Shown piece by piece: positions 26,261-36,142 of a stretch of DNA of 42,848 nt. Source of the DNA: QHXQ01 sp038322995. GTDB lineage: Bacteria; Acidobacteriota; Blastocatellia; Pyrinomonadales; Pyrinomonadaceae. The translations under genes and the position numbers were made by a program. The stretch covers positions 1-42,848 of the forward strand of contig JBBQGM010000041.1 in the NCBI GenBank assembly GCA_038322995.1, read 5' to 3'. How positions within the stretch are numbered: the stretch's first letter is position 1; every line of letters begins with the position of its first letter. The notes under the pieces are model-generated. The model was not told where the DNA came from. It made no database searches and was given only the letters and a program-made list of their open reading frames with translations.

Positions 26261-26308
26261 CCCTACGCCGCCGCTTGACCGCGTGCGCCTCGCGGCGGCA
26301 TGCTAGGG
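26261..26308. repeat. GC-rich hairpin between the lipoprotein and NYN genes
   Basis: GCCGCCGC (26267-26274) pairs with GCGGCGGC (26292-26299). The outer arms CCCTA (26261-26265) and TAGGG (26304-26308) add five more pairs. No T-run follows, so it is not a classical terminator. It may slow transcription or shield the upstream mRNA 3' end. Confidence 0.45.
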
Positions 26309-26360
26309 GCGAATCAAAAGCTATGACATTCAACTTCTTAACAATGGAGCATTTCACTGC

Positions 26361-27092
26361 ATGCAGCACTTTGATCCGACGAATAACATTTCTTGGCAGC
26401 TAGGCTACAGAGGACGAGTCGCGGTTTTCATTGACGGCAACAATCTTTTCCACGCAGCACGGTTTCACAACATCGATATTGATTACAATAAACTCTTGCG
26501 CGTCCTCTTGGGCGACGGGCGGCTTTTGCGTGCCTTCTTCTATACTGGCGTGGACACGAACGCCGAGCGGCAACAAGGCTTTTTGCTCTGGATGCGCCGT
26601 AACGGTTTCCGCGTCATTCAGAAAGAGTTGAAGACGTTCTACGATGGCACGCGCAAGGCGAATCTGGACGTAGAGATCGCCGTGGACATGCTCTCGCTCG
26701 CCGGCCGCTACGAGACGGCGGTGCTGGTCTCGGGCGACGAAGATTTCGTCTATGCCGTCAACGCAGTCGCCTACAAGGGTTGCCGCGTCGAAGTCGCGGG
26801 CTTCCGCTCGAACACCGCGCCGAAGCTGATCGACGTGGCCGACTACTTCATCGACCTCGGCGAGATTGCGGAGAAGGTGCGCAAAGAGAACACGCATGGC
26901 GCGCGCTACTATGACAACCACCTGCACGACGAGTCGCATCAACCGTCGCCGCTGCACGATACGGACGCGGGCGGCAACCAGCAGCGCCCACAGAACCACC
27001 AGGCGCACGACGCCCCGCTACCCGTCGAAGAAGAGCACACGGAAGATTACAATCCGCAGGCGGACTTCGTCCGCGTAACGGACGAACACTGA
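26361..27092 (+). CDS. LabA-like NYN-domain nuclease
   Basis: The product has 243 residues. Residues about 18-175 form a PIN-like NYN domain (DUF88/LabA type). Acidic residues expected to bind metal are Asp25 in VFIDGNN, Asp103 and Asp109 in NLDVEIAVDM, and Asp126 and Asp128 in VSGDEDF. These domains are metal-dependent RNases or are thought to be. The final 65 residues are His-, Asp- and Gln-rich and probably disordered (DNHLHDESHQ, then NQQRPQNHQAH); they may bind metal or partners. GGAG lies 12 bases before the ATG. The heptamer hairpin follows the stop by four bases, then the DUF2203 gene. Confidence 0.9.
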   Translation: MQHFDPTNNISWQLGYRGRVAVFIDGNNLFHAARFHNIDIDYNKLLRVLLGDGRLLRAFFYTGVDTNAERQQGFLLWMRRNGFRVIQKELKTFYDGTRKANLDVEIAVDMLSLAGRYETAVLVSGDEDFVYAVNAVAYKGCRVEVAGFRSNTAPKLIDVADYFIDLGEIAEKVRKENTHGARYYDNHLHDESHQPSPLHDTDAGGNQQRPQNHQAHDAPLPVEEEHTEDYNPQADFVRVTDEH

Positions 27093-27096
27093 ATAG

Positions 27097-27165
27097 CAGA
27101 GGTCAGCGGTTAGAGGTCAGTCAAGAACTGTTCTCGCTAACCTCTAACCTCTAACCTCTGTTTTT
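27097..27165 (+). repeat. Heptanucleotide inverted-repeat element ending in a T-run at the DUF2203 start codon
   Basis: The left arm (27097-27120) has units AGAGGTC, AGCGGTT, AGAGGTC. The right arm (27136-27160) is three exact TAACCTC units. The arms are reverse complements with three mismatches over about 24 bp and a 15-base loop. TTTTT at 27161-27165 follows, and ATG begins at 27166. It has the form of an intrinsic terminator, yet it touches the next start codon. Confidence 0.75.
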
Positions 27166-27546
27166 ATGAAACTCTTCAGTCTGGAAGAAGCGAATGCGTT
27201 GTTGCCGGCGGTGCGGCGCATCGTCGCGGACGTGACGCGGGCGCACGCCGCTGTGCTGACACGCAAGGCCGCGGCCCGGCACGCCGCCGCCGGCGCGGAG
27301 ATGGGCGGCGGCGCGATGTCCGGCGGCGCACAAAATTATGCGGCCGCGCTGCTGCGGCTGGCTGCGCGGACGGGCGAGTTAGAGACACTGGGCGTGCAAC
27401 TGAAAGATTACGCGCGCGGACTGATCGACTTTCCCACGCTGCGAGACGGGCGCGTCGTTCTCCTCTGCTGGCAAGCTGGCGAAGGCGATCAACTCGAATG
27501 GTGGCACGAAGTTGAAGCAGGTTTTGCGGGCCGGCAACCACTCTGA
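27166..27546 (+). CDS. DUF2203 family protein
   Basis: This small 126-residue protein matches the DUF2203 pattern: LFSLEEANALLPAVRRIVADV at the start, GVQLKDYARGLIDFPTLRDGR in the middle, and LLCWQAGEG with WWHEVEAGFAGRQPL at the end. The family is common in acidobacteria and deinococci and has no assigned function. A Gly/Ala insertion lies near residues 45-58. No Shine-Dalgarno sequence is visible because a hairpin and T-run directly precede the ATG. It should be cytoplasmic. Confidence 0.9.
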   Translation: MKLFSLEEANALLPAVRRIVADVTRAHAAVLTRKAAARHAAAGAEMGGGAMSGGAQNYAAALLRLAARTGELETLGVQLKDYARGLIDFPTLRDGRVVLLCWQAGEGDQLEWWHEVEAGFAGRQPL

Positions 27547-27710
27547 GTCAAACAGCCAGTAAGCAGGGCGAAAATCAGGCCAGAATTGCGCGGTGCAGTG
27601 TCTGGCTTAAATCCGCAGACGTGCCCGAACCCGCGCCTCTCGCCCTTCAGCCCACACCTTTATCTTGTAGCTCACCCACCGGCAAATACATTGCCTTGTA
27701 TATTTTCTGG

Positions 27711-27740
27711 TTGACGACTTAAAGTAATCTCTGATAGCAT
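27711..27740 (+). promoter_or_regulatory. Putative sigma-70 promoter for the RDD gene
   Basis: TTGACG (27711-27716) and TAGCAT (27735-27740) are separated by 18 bases. They match five and four of six consensus positions. The site is about 86 bases before the GTG start at 27827, in a 280-base gap that otherwise holds nothing I can name. Confidence 0.4.
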
Positions 27741-27826
27741 CCCCCGCGACTCCGCTATAGGCTTGGGTTTACCGGCAGCGCCCGTCCATCCCAAGTTCCA
27801 TTTTTGAACGAGCAAGAGGTAGGCTT

Positions 27827-29137
27827 GTGACTCGTATGCTGTGTGCCGCGTGCCGTGCTGTTTACGCCGATTCGCTGGCCGCGTGCCCTCTTTGCCACAT
27901 ACCCGCCCGCACGGACGTGGCGGCTCAAACTTACCGAAGAATCATTATGACCCCTTCAGCACGTCAAGAGCAGACGCCCTCGAACGCCGACGACAACGCC
28001 ACCCGCGCCAAAGCGCCTCTGCCCGCCGCTTCGACCCTGCTCGAATTCCCGCTGCCTGGCCGCGCGCCCAAGCCGCAATGGCGCAAAGAACTGGGCGAGC
28101 GTGTGCGCGAGATTCAACTGCGTAAGGCGCAAGAGGCCGCGCGCAGAAATGAGTCGGACGCGCCTGCGGACAATCCGGCGACGGCGTCGAACGTGCCCGT
28201 AGCGCCCACGCAAACCGTGCTTGAGACAGCCACGCAGCCGCTCGGACTCGTCCCGCCGGCCCCCGCAGCCGAGGTCAATCCGCTCGTCGCCGCCGCGCTC
28301 AAGCGGATCGAACGCGTACGCCAACCGCCCCTGCCGCAGCCGCGCATGTCCGGGCGCGGGCGGGGCGCAACCGCCGCTGCGCGCGTCGCCCGCGAGGATT
28401 ATCAGGTTGCGGACGAAGAGGTAACAGCTACGGGCACACCCGTAGAGCAGCCGTTAGTAATGGGCCAGGCGACGACCGCTGCGTCGTCCCAAAGCGAGTT
28501 GGCGACAGATGCGACAGCCCTGCCGGTCGAAGCCCAAGTCGAACCGCCCCGCGCGGTTAATCTCGTCGTCGTACCGGCGCAGTCCGCAACGGCACAGGAC
28601 ACGGCGGCTGAGGTAGTAGAGGAGCGGGCCAAGGCGCGCCGGCATGTCCCGGTCGTGTTGGACGATGCATATCTGGCGCGGCGCGAAGCGGTGGCGGACG
28701 CGCCCGCAACACCGCTGTTGTTAGAGGCGACCGACCGTGCGCCGCTCAGCAAACGAGTTGCGGGTGGCATCATTGATCTACTGGTTGTCGCGTTCGCCGC
28801 GACGCCATTCGCGGCCATCATCGAGTTGACCAATGGCAACTGGACTGATCCGCGCGTGGCCGGCTCGCTTGCCGGCATCGTCGTCGTGCTGCTGTTCCTC
28901 TATTTAATGGCTTCGACCGCATTAGCCGGACGGACTTGGGGCATGTCGCTCGTCGCGCTCCGCACGGTGGACGCCAGTACGGGCCGCGCGCCGACCACCG
29001 GGCAATGTGTGCGCCGGGCCCTCGGTTACATGCTGGCGCTGGCCACGGGCGGACTCGGACTGCTCTACGCCTTGTTCGACGCCGACGGCCGCGCGCTCCA
29101 CGATCATCTCTCCGGGACTACAACCGTACGCGCGTAA
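27827..29137 (+). CDS. Zinc-ribbon and RDD-domain membrane protein
   Basis: The product has 436 residues from a GTG start, with AGAGGTAGG shortly before it. The N-terminus is a zinc ribbon (CAACRAVYADSLAACPLC). A Pro/Ala-rich linker of roughly 260 residues follows, with little predicted structure. The C-terminus from about 302 is an RDD domain: PLSKRVAGGIIDLLVVAF with the Arg-Asp pattern, three hydrophobic helices, TWGMSLVALRTVDASTGRAPTT, and the final ALHDHLSGTTTV. RDD proteins are inner-membrane proteins, some linked to ion transport. The long linker and ribbon are unusual for the family. A strong terminator follows the stop codon. Confidence 0.87.
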   Translation: MTRMLCAACRAVYADSLAACPLCHIPARTDVAAQTYRRIIMTPSARQEQTPSNADDNATRAKAPLPAASTLLEFPLPGRAPKPQWRKELGERVREIQLRKAQEAARRNESDAPADNPATASNVPVAPTQTVLETATQPLGLVPPAPAAEVNPLVAAALKRIERVRQPPLPQPRMSGRGRGATAAARVAREDYQVADEEVTATGTPVEQPLVMGQATTAASSQSELATDATALPVEAQVEPPRAVNLVVVPAQSATAQDTAAEVVEERAKARRHVPVVLDDAYLARREAVADAPATPLLLEATDRAPLSKRVAGGIIDLLVVAFAATPFAAIIELTNGNWTDPRVAGSLAGIVVVLLFLYLMASTALAGRTWGMSLVALRTVDASTGRAPTTGQCVRRALGYMLALATGGLGLLYALFDADGRALHDHLSGTTTVRA

Positions 29138-29159
29138 ACGAATGTGCGCCCCAGCAGCG

Positions 29160-29203
29160 ACGGCCCCGCGTTGGCAGTACGCAACGCGGGGCCGTTTCGT
29201 TTT
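29160..29203 (+). terminator. Rho-independent terminator after the RDD gene
   Basis: A perfect 13-bp stem is made by ACGGCCCCGCGTT (29160-29172) and its complement (29183-29195), with a ten-base loop and the T-rich run TTTCGTTTT. It is 23 bases past the stop codon. Confidence 0.85.
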
Positions 29204-29308
29204 GCTGCGGGCTGATAAGACATTGTTGCTTTGGTCTCCGGAGCCGGGCGACAACGCGACCTGGAGTTGCCAATCAACCGCTGACGAATAACCAAGCGTC
29301 GATTCATC

Positions 29309-30817
29309 ATGCACGATCAACTCATCGCCGCCATCGTCCGAGAGAGCGCGCCGGTCTTGTTGGGGCACACGCCGGGCAAGGCGTGGCTGGTGGCGCGGGC
29401 GACGCTGGTGTGGGACTTCCGGTTGCCCAACGCGCGTTATTTGCTTATCGCCGCCGCGCCGAATGAAGCGCGCATACATCTGGTGCGGCGGACGGTGCGC
29501 GAACTCGAACGACAGGCGCTCGCGCCCGATCCCTTTCTGCTCATACTGCGCAAACAGTTCGCCGGCGCAACGTTGCTTTCGTTGACCAAAGATGAAGCCG
29601 AGCGCGTTGTGCGCTTCAACTTTGCCGCGCGCGATCTGCTCGGCGCGGAGTATCGCTTATCGCTGATCGCACAACTGACGGGCCGCGCCGCGAACGTGTT
29701 CCTGCTTGATGAAGCGGAGCGCATCGTCGCCGCGCTGCGGCCGCCGCACGGCGCGGGGCAAGAGATCAGCGCAAAGTATCAACCGCCCCCGCCGCACGAG
29801 GCCCAGCCAAGCGCGCCTGCTGCCGCGCTGCCTTTCGCGCAAGGTGCATATGCCACACTGTCCCAGGCGGCAGACGCTTTTTACCTGCACCGCGCCGCCG
29901 AGCGCGCCTTCGTCGCCCGCGCGGGCGCGTTAACCGCACAGTTGCGGCAAGAGATCGCGCGACGTGAAAAATTGGCGCGTAATTTGGCGCGCGACCTGGC
30001 CGCGCACGGCGACGCAGCCGCACATAAGCGCATCGGCGATCTGCTGCTCGCCAACATCCCGACGGCCGAGCGCACGGGCGGGCGCGTGCGACTGACGGAC
30101 TACTACACAGAGGGCGCGCCCATCATCGAGTTGGAGATCGATGAGCACGCCACGCTGCAAGCGGAGGCCGCGCGCCGCTTCGCGCGCTACACCAAAGCTA
30201 AACGCGCGGCGCAGGAGATCGACGCCCGGCTCGCCGCCTTACGCATCGAACTTGCCGCGCTCAACACCCGCCGCACTGAACTCGAAGCACTTATCGCCAC
30301 ACACGACGCGGCCGCGCTGGAAGTTTTCGCAACCCAGTCCGACAAACAGCGGGGCCGGCAAAAGCCGACCCAACGCGACGCACATAAGCCGCCGGGCCGC
30401 GTGCGGAGTAAGGATAAAGCGGCAGGCAAGGCAACGGAAGCGACTAAAGTAGCACGCCGTTATCAGTCATCCGATGGCTACGAGATGCTTGTCGGGCGCG
30501 GCGCACGCGAGAATGATCAACTGACGTTTCGCGTCGCGCGCCCGCACGACCTGTGGCTGCACGCGGCCGACTATCCCGGCTCGCACGTCATCGTGCGCAA
30601 TCCGCAGCGCACAGACAACATCCCGCACCGCACCGTCGTCGAAGCCGCGCAACTTGCCGCACAGTACAGCCACGCGAAACATGATGCGAAGGTCGCCGTC
30701 CACTATACGCAGCGCAAGTTCGTCGCCAAGCCCAAGGGCGGCGCGCCCGGTCTCGTCCGCATGGCCAACTTCCGCACGCTGCTCGTCGAACCGCGCGAGA
30801 GCGGCGAGCGACTGTGA
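29309..30817 (+). CDS. rqcH: RqcH / NFACT-family ribosome quality control protein
   Basis: The product has 502 residues. It begins with the NFACT-N domain (MHDQLIAAIVRESAPVLLGH, then RIHLVRRTVRELERQ and LLILRKQFAG), followed by the NFACT-M stretch and a charged coiled coil near 280-345. The NFACT-R domain from about 385 contains YEMLVGRGARENDQLTFRVA and the hallmark DLWLHAADYPGSHVIVRN, with YSHAKHDAKVAVHYTQRKFV and KPKGGAPGLV near the end. RqcH binds stalled 50S subunits with peptidyl-tRNA and adds C-terminal alanine tails for degradation. Some copies are annotated as fibronectin-binding proteins. It is slightly shorter than Bacillus RqcH. No terminator is seen before the convergent gene. Confidence 0.93.
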   Translation: MHDQLIAAIVRESAPVLLGHTPGKAWLVARATLVWDFRLPNARYLLIAAAPNEARIHLVRRTVRELERQALAPDPFLLILRKQFAGATLLSLTKDEAERVVRFNFAARDLLGAEYRLSLIAQLTGRAANVFLLDEAERIVAALRPPHGAGQEISAKYQPPPPHEAQPSAPAAALPFAQGAYATLSQAADAFYLHRAAERAFVARAGALTAQLRQEIARREKLARNLARDLAAHGDAAAHKRIGDLLLANIPTAERTGGRVRLTDYYTEGAPIIELEIDEHATLQAEAARRFARYTKAKRAAQEIDARLAALRIELAALNTRRTELEALIATHDAAALEVFATQSDKQRGRQKPTQRDAHKPPGRVRSKDKAAGKATEATKVARRYQSSDGYEMLVGRGARENDQLTFRVARPHDLWLHAADYPGSHVIVRNPQRTDNIPHRTVVEAAQLAAQYSHAKHDAKVAVHYTQRKFVAKPKGGAPGLVRMANFRTLLVEPRESGERL

Positions 30818-30840
30818 ACCGCGACCTTAACGCCGCTCGA

Positions 30841-32208
30841 CTAAGATTTCTTCACCGTAGTCTTATCGTTTTCAGCAACCAGCCGGTTCAGCGTATCGGG
30901 CACGAGTCGTTCGGCAAAACCGGCGATAAAGCACCAGATGATGAGCAAGGCGTAATCAAGTCCCGACGCCGGCCCCGCGCAACGTAGAAAGCGGCCGAAC
31001 GCGGTGCTGCCACTCGGCGTGGGTGTGGGCGTGGGTGTGGGCGTGGCTGTCTCGTTCGTGGCAGGTGCCTGTGTAGTTGCCGGTGTTGTGCGGCTGATTG
31101 CGGACGACGAGCCAGATTTGGCATTTGAATTATTGTCGTCGGCAGTTGTGGACGCGGGTGTCGCGACGGCCGCCCGGGTCGTGCGTAGCAACACTGTCAT
31201 TCCATTAGTTAGTGTCACTGCCCCGGCCGCCCCGTTGAGGGCGGCCGGGGTTGGCGTGGTGCCCGGCGGAGCGGTTGCGTTTGTCGGCGGCGGCGGTGTG
31301 GGCGAAGTGGAGGTTGCTGTTGGCGTCAGTGTCGGTGCCACTGGTGTATTGCACGGTGCAGCGACATCCATGCCGTAGGACGGCGTGAAGATAGTCGGGA
31401 AGAATTTCCCTTGCAAGATCGTCCCGGCAAAGATCAGGTAGAGGAGGACGCCGAAGACCGCCCCGGTCAGCGGCGAGACATATCGCGTATAAGAGCCGTT
31501 CCAGAAGGCGGTCAGGCTGTAGATCGGATCGCCGTCGGTGGACACGGCTTGCAACCGTTGGAGGATACTGATCATGCCCCCTAGCGCGCCCGCGAAGAAC
31601 ACGATCACAATCGGCGAACGACGTAGCACATATAACTTCCAGAGGAGGCCGGGGCCCGGCAACAAGAGGAGTGCGCCGACCATCGCCGCCAGCAGCACGA
31701 TGGCCACGGCCCAGATGGTGAGCCATTTGCCCACACCCTCGCGCGCCGTCAAGGCATCATAGGCCCGATAAATTTGATCAAGTAAGTATTTACAATCCTC
31801 GCGCAGTTGCTCGATCAGTTCTTTCGTTTTTTGTCTCTGCCACGCAACAGGCTCGGTTGTGCCATCGGGGGGCGCAGGCACCTCCGCTTTCGGATCGGAC
31901 AGCTTTGTCTCTAGATATATCCGGTATTTGTCTTGGCCGAAAATGTTGATATATCGGTCGCGCAGGCTAATCACTTTGTTGCGCAGACTGGGCAACTCCA
32001 GATATTTCAGTAACAGCAACTGAAACGCATAAACGTCCTGCCACCGGAGTTCCGCTTTCTTGTTGACGCGCAACACGCATATTTTGTCCAGTTCCTCTTT
32101 ATCCGGGCCGGCCGGGATGTCTGATTTGAGGGCTTCATACTCGCTTTGCAAGTGATCGAAATCCGTGTTGATGGGTAGAAAATTTTTATTCAGTTTGCCG
32201 TAAGCCAT
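30841..32208 (-). CDS. Membrane protein with Thr/Pro repeat region, unknown function
   Basis: From the ATG at 32208 the protein has 455 residues; GGAGGT lies seven bases before it. The N-terminal 150 residues are soluble, helical and charged. Hydrophobic segments follow at about 163-183, 193-213 and 242-268. A low-complexity stretch rich in Thr, Pro, Ala and Ser (about 285-400, including TPTPTPTP) then separates a last hydrophobic segment near 415-435. I do not recognise a family. The layout suggests a membrane protein with a long flexible loop, probably outside the cytoplasm. It converges on rqcH with 23 bases between stops. Confidence 0.75.
   Translation of the reverse strand: MAYGKLNKNFLPINTDFDHLQSEYEALKSDIPAGPDKEELDKICVLRVNKKAELRWQDVYAFQLLLLKYLELPSLRNKVISLRDRYINIFGQDKYRIYLETKLSDPKAEVPAPPDGTTEPVAWQRQKTKELIEQLREDCKYLLDQIYRAYDALTAREGVGKWLTIWAVAIVLLAAMVGALLLLPGPGLLWKLYVLRRSPIVIVFFAGALGGMISILQRLQAVSTDGDPIYSLTAFWNGSYTRYVSPLTGAVFGVLLYLIFAGTILQGKFFPTIFTPSYGMDVAAPCNTPVAPTLTPTATSTSPTPPPPTNATAPPGTTPTPAALNGAAGAVTLTNGMTVLLRTTRAAVATPASTTADDNNSNAKSGSSSAISRTTPATTQAPATNETATPTPTPTPTPSGSTAFGRFLRCAGPASGLDYALLIIWCFIAGFAERLVPDTLNRLVAENDKTTVKKS
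31016..31050. repeat. 12-base tandem repeat encoding Thr-Pro repeats
   Basis: GGCGTGGGTGTG occurs twice exactly (31016-31027 and 31028-31039) and once partly (31040-31050). On the coding strand it gives alternating Thr and Pro inside the membrane protein. Such short in-frame repeats can change length by slippage. Confidence 0.7.
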
Positions 32209-32468
32209 ACTGGGCACCTCCAAGTGGGGACGGGGTTAGAGTGCGGCAAGTGGTCGTTGCGCGGGCTGTCGGGCCACCGTTTTGAGGTCGCGTGAGTTTA
32301 GTTAGCAAACTCTGATTTGGCAACAAATTTCCCGCACGCTTTGTTTTGCAAAAGGCGCACACTTTCGGCATCATCGGCTGTTACGCTGGCGGCCTAAATT
32401 CAGCCGGAGAGAAGTGGCTAAAGCAACTTATGAGCGCCAATTTCACAGAGCCGTTGGAGAAATTTGCC

Positions 32469-33614
32469 ATGAACCTGCTAGACGGGCTGGCCGACGCGCT
32501 CGTCGGCCCCGCTTCGACTTTGCGCGACGGCACAGAGCAGGCGGGCGTCGAACTGCCGCGCGACCTCTACGCACACGCGGAGGCGCAGACCGAATGGTGG
32601 TACTACACGGGCCATTTGCAAACCGCAAGCGGGCGACGCTTCGGCTTCGAGTTGGTCTTCTTCAAACGCCGCACAGACCTCGACCGCTTCGGCATCGTGC
32701 CGCTCAGGCTTATTGCTAATCCGCTCTATCTCGCGCATTTTGCGGTCACCGACGAGGCGCACCAGTCCTTTCGTTACGCACATCGCAAGAGTGCGAACGG
32801 GCCGTTCGATCTACCGGCCCGGGCGCGCGCGGAGCGTTATGAATTGAAACTCGGCGACTGGTCTGTGCGCGAGACGAACGGCGCGCACAACTTGCGTGCG
32901 ACGCTCGGCGACGATCTGATCTTCGAGGTGAGCCTGCGCCCCACGAAGCCGCCCGCGCTGAATGGCCGGCAAGGGATCGGCGTCAGTTTTAAGGATCACG
33001 GTGAGGCGTCGCGTTATTTCTCTTACACGCGCATGACGGCCGAGGGGCGCATCACATGGCACGGCACGACCGAAAGCTGTGCCGGGTCGGCGTGGATGGA
33101 TCGCGAGTTCGGCACGTGGCGCACGACCGAGAAGCAGAAAGGCTGGGACTGGTTCAGCGTGCAACTCGCCACCGGCGCGGAGGTGATGGTCTATCACTTG
33201 CGCGACAGCGCGAATCGTCCCTCCGATTATTCCAGCGGCACGTTCGTTGATGCCGCCGGCGAATGGACGCACCTGACGCACGCCGACTTCACGCTCGAAC
33301 CGACCGCCCACTGGCGCAGCCCACACACCGGCGCGCGTTATCCGAGCGGCTGGCGCTTGCGCGTGCCACATTATGAGATCGACGTGGCCATCACGCCCGT
33401 CCTCAACGATCAAGAACTCGACACGCGCGGCACGACGATGATCATCTACTGGGAAGGCGCGTGCGCCGTCGCGGGCCGCCACGGCGATGCGGAGACGACG
33501 GGCCGCGCCTACGTCGAACTCGTCGGCTACGACCGCTCGCACGAACAACCTTCAATCGCCACCTTCCTCTTCGGCGGCGCGCTCGACAAACGCTGGCGCA
33601 GCATCTTCGGATGA
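32469..33614 (+). CDS. Lipocalin-like protein, AttH/CrtC (hydroxyneurosporene synthase-like) family
   Basis: The product has 381 residues from the ATG at 32469, chosen because GGAG lies nine bases before it; an ATG at 32430 is also possible. Two lipocalin-like barrels are expected. Family marks are QTEWWYYTGHLQTASGRRFGFELVFF, then YFSYTRMTAEGRI, the GSAWMDREFG segment with following WDWFSVQLATGAEVMVY, and VGYDRSHEQP with FLFGGALDKRW near the end. Relatives include AttH and the carotenoid hydratase CrtC. No carotenoid genes are near, so a general role in lipid handling is more likely. It lacks an obvious signal peptide, unlike many AttH proteins. Confidence 0.85.
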   Translation: MNLLDGLADALVGPASTLRDGTEQAGVELPRDLYAHAEAQTEWWYYTGHLQTASGRRFGFELVFFKRRTDLDRFGIVPLRLIANPLYLAHFAVTDEAHQSFRYAHRKSANGPFDLPARARAERYELKLGDWSVRETNGAHNLRATLGDDLIFEVSLRPTKPPALNGRQGIGVSFKDHGEASRYFSYTRMTAEGRITWHGTTESCAGSAWMDREFGTWRTTEKQKGWDWFSVQLATGAEVMVYHLRDSANRPSDYSSGTFVDAAGEWTHLTHADFTLEPTAHWRSPHTGARYPSGWRLRVPHYEIDVAITPVLNDQELDTRGTTMIIYWEGACAVAGRHGDAETTGRAYVELVGYDRSHEQPSIATFLFGGALDKRWRSIFG

Positions 33615-33644
33615 AGCACGCGCACTTGCTTTATACTGCCCCAC

Positions 33645-34715
33645 GTGCCTGAACCCATCACTAGCGGCGCACAGGTCACACCGGCGTGGTTGACGGAGAC
33701 GCTCCGGCGCGGCGGCTCGCTAGCGCATGGCCGGGTGACCGACGTGCGCGTGGAAGCGACGCACACGCACCCCGTCTCCATCGTCTCGCACCTTGCGGTG
33801 ACATACTCGCCGGGTGCGCTGCCGGGTGTGCCGACGCAGTTGTTCCTAAAAATCTCCAACCCGGACTTTGAAGCGGCCGCGCCGTGCGCGCGTGCGCCGG
33901 AGGAGGTCGAGTTTTACGATTCCGTCGCGCCCCGCATGCCGGATGCGCCGCTGCCGCGCTGCTTTGATACCGCCTACTCGCCGACGACGGGCCGCGCGCA
34001 TCTGCTGCTCGAAGATTTATCCGCGACACACTATCACCCGCCTCTGCCGCTCGCGACCACGTTCGCGGAGTACGCACTGGCGACGGACTGTCTCGCGCAA
34101 GTTCATGCTTACTGGTGGGAGCATCCGCAACTCGGGCGCGGCGTCGGGCGTCTGCTGAGCGCGGCGCAGGTTGACGAGCTCGCGCGCAACGCCGCCGCGA
34201 ACTTCACCCGGTTCGTCGCGGCGCAGGGCGCACATCTCTCGACAGCGCCGCGCCGGCTCTTTGCCCAAGTCATCGCCATCTTCCCCCGCCCGTGGGTGCG
34301 GCTTACCAACGCGCGCGGGTTGACAGTCACACACGGCGACGCGCACTTATGGAATTTTCTCTTTCCCCGTGAGCCAGGCGGCCGGGTCTATCTCTTCGAC
34401 TGGCAGTTGTGGCATATACACATCGGGCCGCGCGATCTGGCTTACATGCTGACGCTCTTCTGCGCGCCGGAGCATCGTGCGCGGATGGAACAAACGCTGC
34501 TGCGGCGTTATCATCAAGCCCTGCTGACGGGCGGCGTGCGTGGTTATCATTGGACGGATTGTTGGCAAGATTATCGCTGGTCGGCCGTGCGCAGTATTTT
34601 CATTCCCCTCTGGCACTGGGCAAAAGGTCGCCCCGAAACTTTGTGGGGGCCGCAGTTAGTAAGGGCACTGCGCGCTTTCACCGAACTACGCTGTAACGAA
34701 CTGCTGGAAGGCTAA
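33645..34715 (+). CDS. Aminoglycoside-phosphotransferase-fold (ecdysteroid-kinase-like) protein
   Basis: This kinase-fold protein has 356 residues from a GTG start. The N-lobe has FLKISNPDF with the likely ATP Lys, and HLLLEDLSATHYHPP. The catalytic loop is VTHGDAHLWNFLF (His-Gly-Asp, then Asn) and the metal-binding segment is VYLFDWQLW. These are the APH-family signatures. The pattern resembles the DUF1679/ecdysteroid-kinase branch, which phosphorylates small hydroxyl compounds; it need not confer drug resistance. It ends nine bases before hemL and follows the lipocalin-like gene by 30 bases, so the three may form one transcript. Confidence 0.85.
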   Translation: MPEPITSGAQVTPAWLTETLRRGGSLAHGRVTDVRVEATHTHPVSIVSHLAVTYSPGALPGVPTQLFLKISNPDFEAAAPCARAPEEVEFYDSVAPRMPDAPLPRCFDTAYSPTTGRAHLLLEDLSATHYHPPLPLATTFAEYALATDCLAQVHAYWWEHPQLGRGVGRLLSAAQVDELARNAAANFTRFVAAQGAHLSTAPRRLFAQVIAIFPRPWVRLTNARGLTVTHGDAHLWNFLFPREPGGRVYLFDWQLWHIHIGPRDLAYMLTLFCAPEHRARMEQTLLRRYHQALLTGGVRGYHWTDCWQDYRWSAVRSIFIPLWHWAKGRPETLWGPQLVRALRAFTELRCNELLEG

Positions 34716-34724
34716 ACCGACAAC

Positions 34725-36029
<1,305 letters not shown>

Positions 36030-36142
36030 GAGAGAGCATGCGGCACTTTGCGCCGATGCGATGTTATGCCGCACTTCCGCGGTACAACATTAGTTGGGCG
36101 GTTTCGCTTTACCCTTAAAGTTTGTCAACAGGTAAGAAAGAG

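Noticed and set aside
27097..27160. Possible CRISPR array from the repeated 7-base units
   Set aside because: Units are 7 bases, contiguous and arranged as inverted arms; there are no spacers and no cas genes.
33645..34715. Antibiotic resistance phosphotransferase
   Set aside because: The fold is APH-like but the sequence resembles general small-molecule kinases, and the neighbours are hemL and a lipocalin-like gene, so resistance is not supported.
36030..36073. Possible hemL terminator (TGCGGCA / TGCCGCA)
   Set aside because: A 7-bp stem with a long loop and no T-run is too weak to call.
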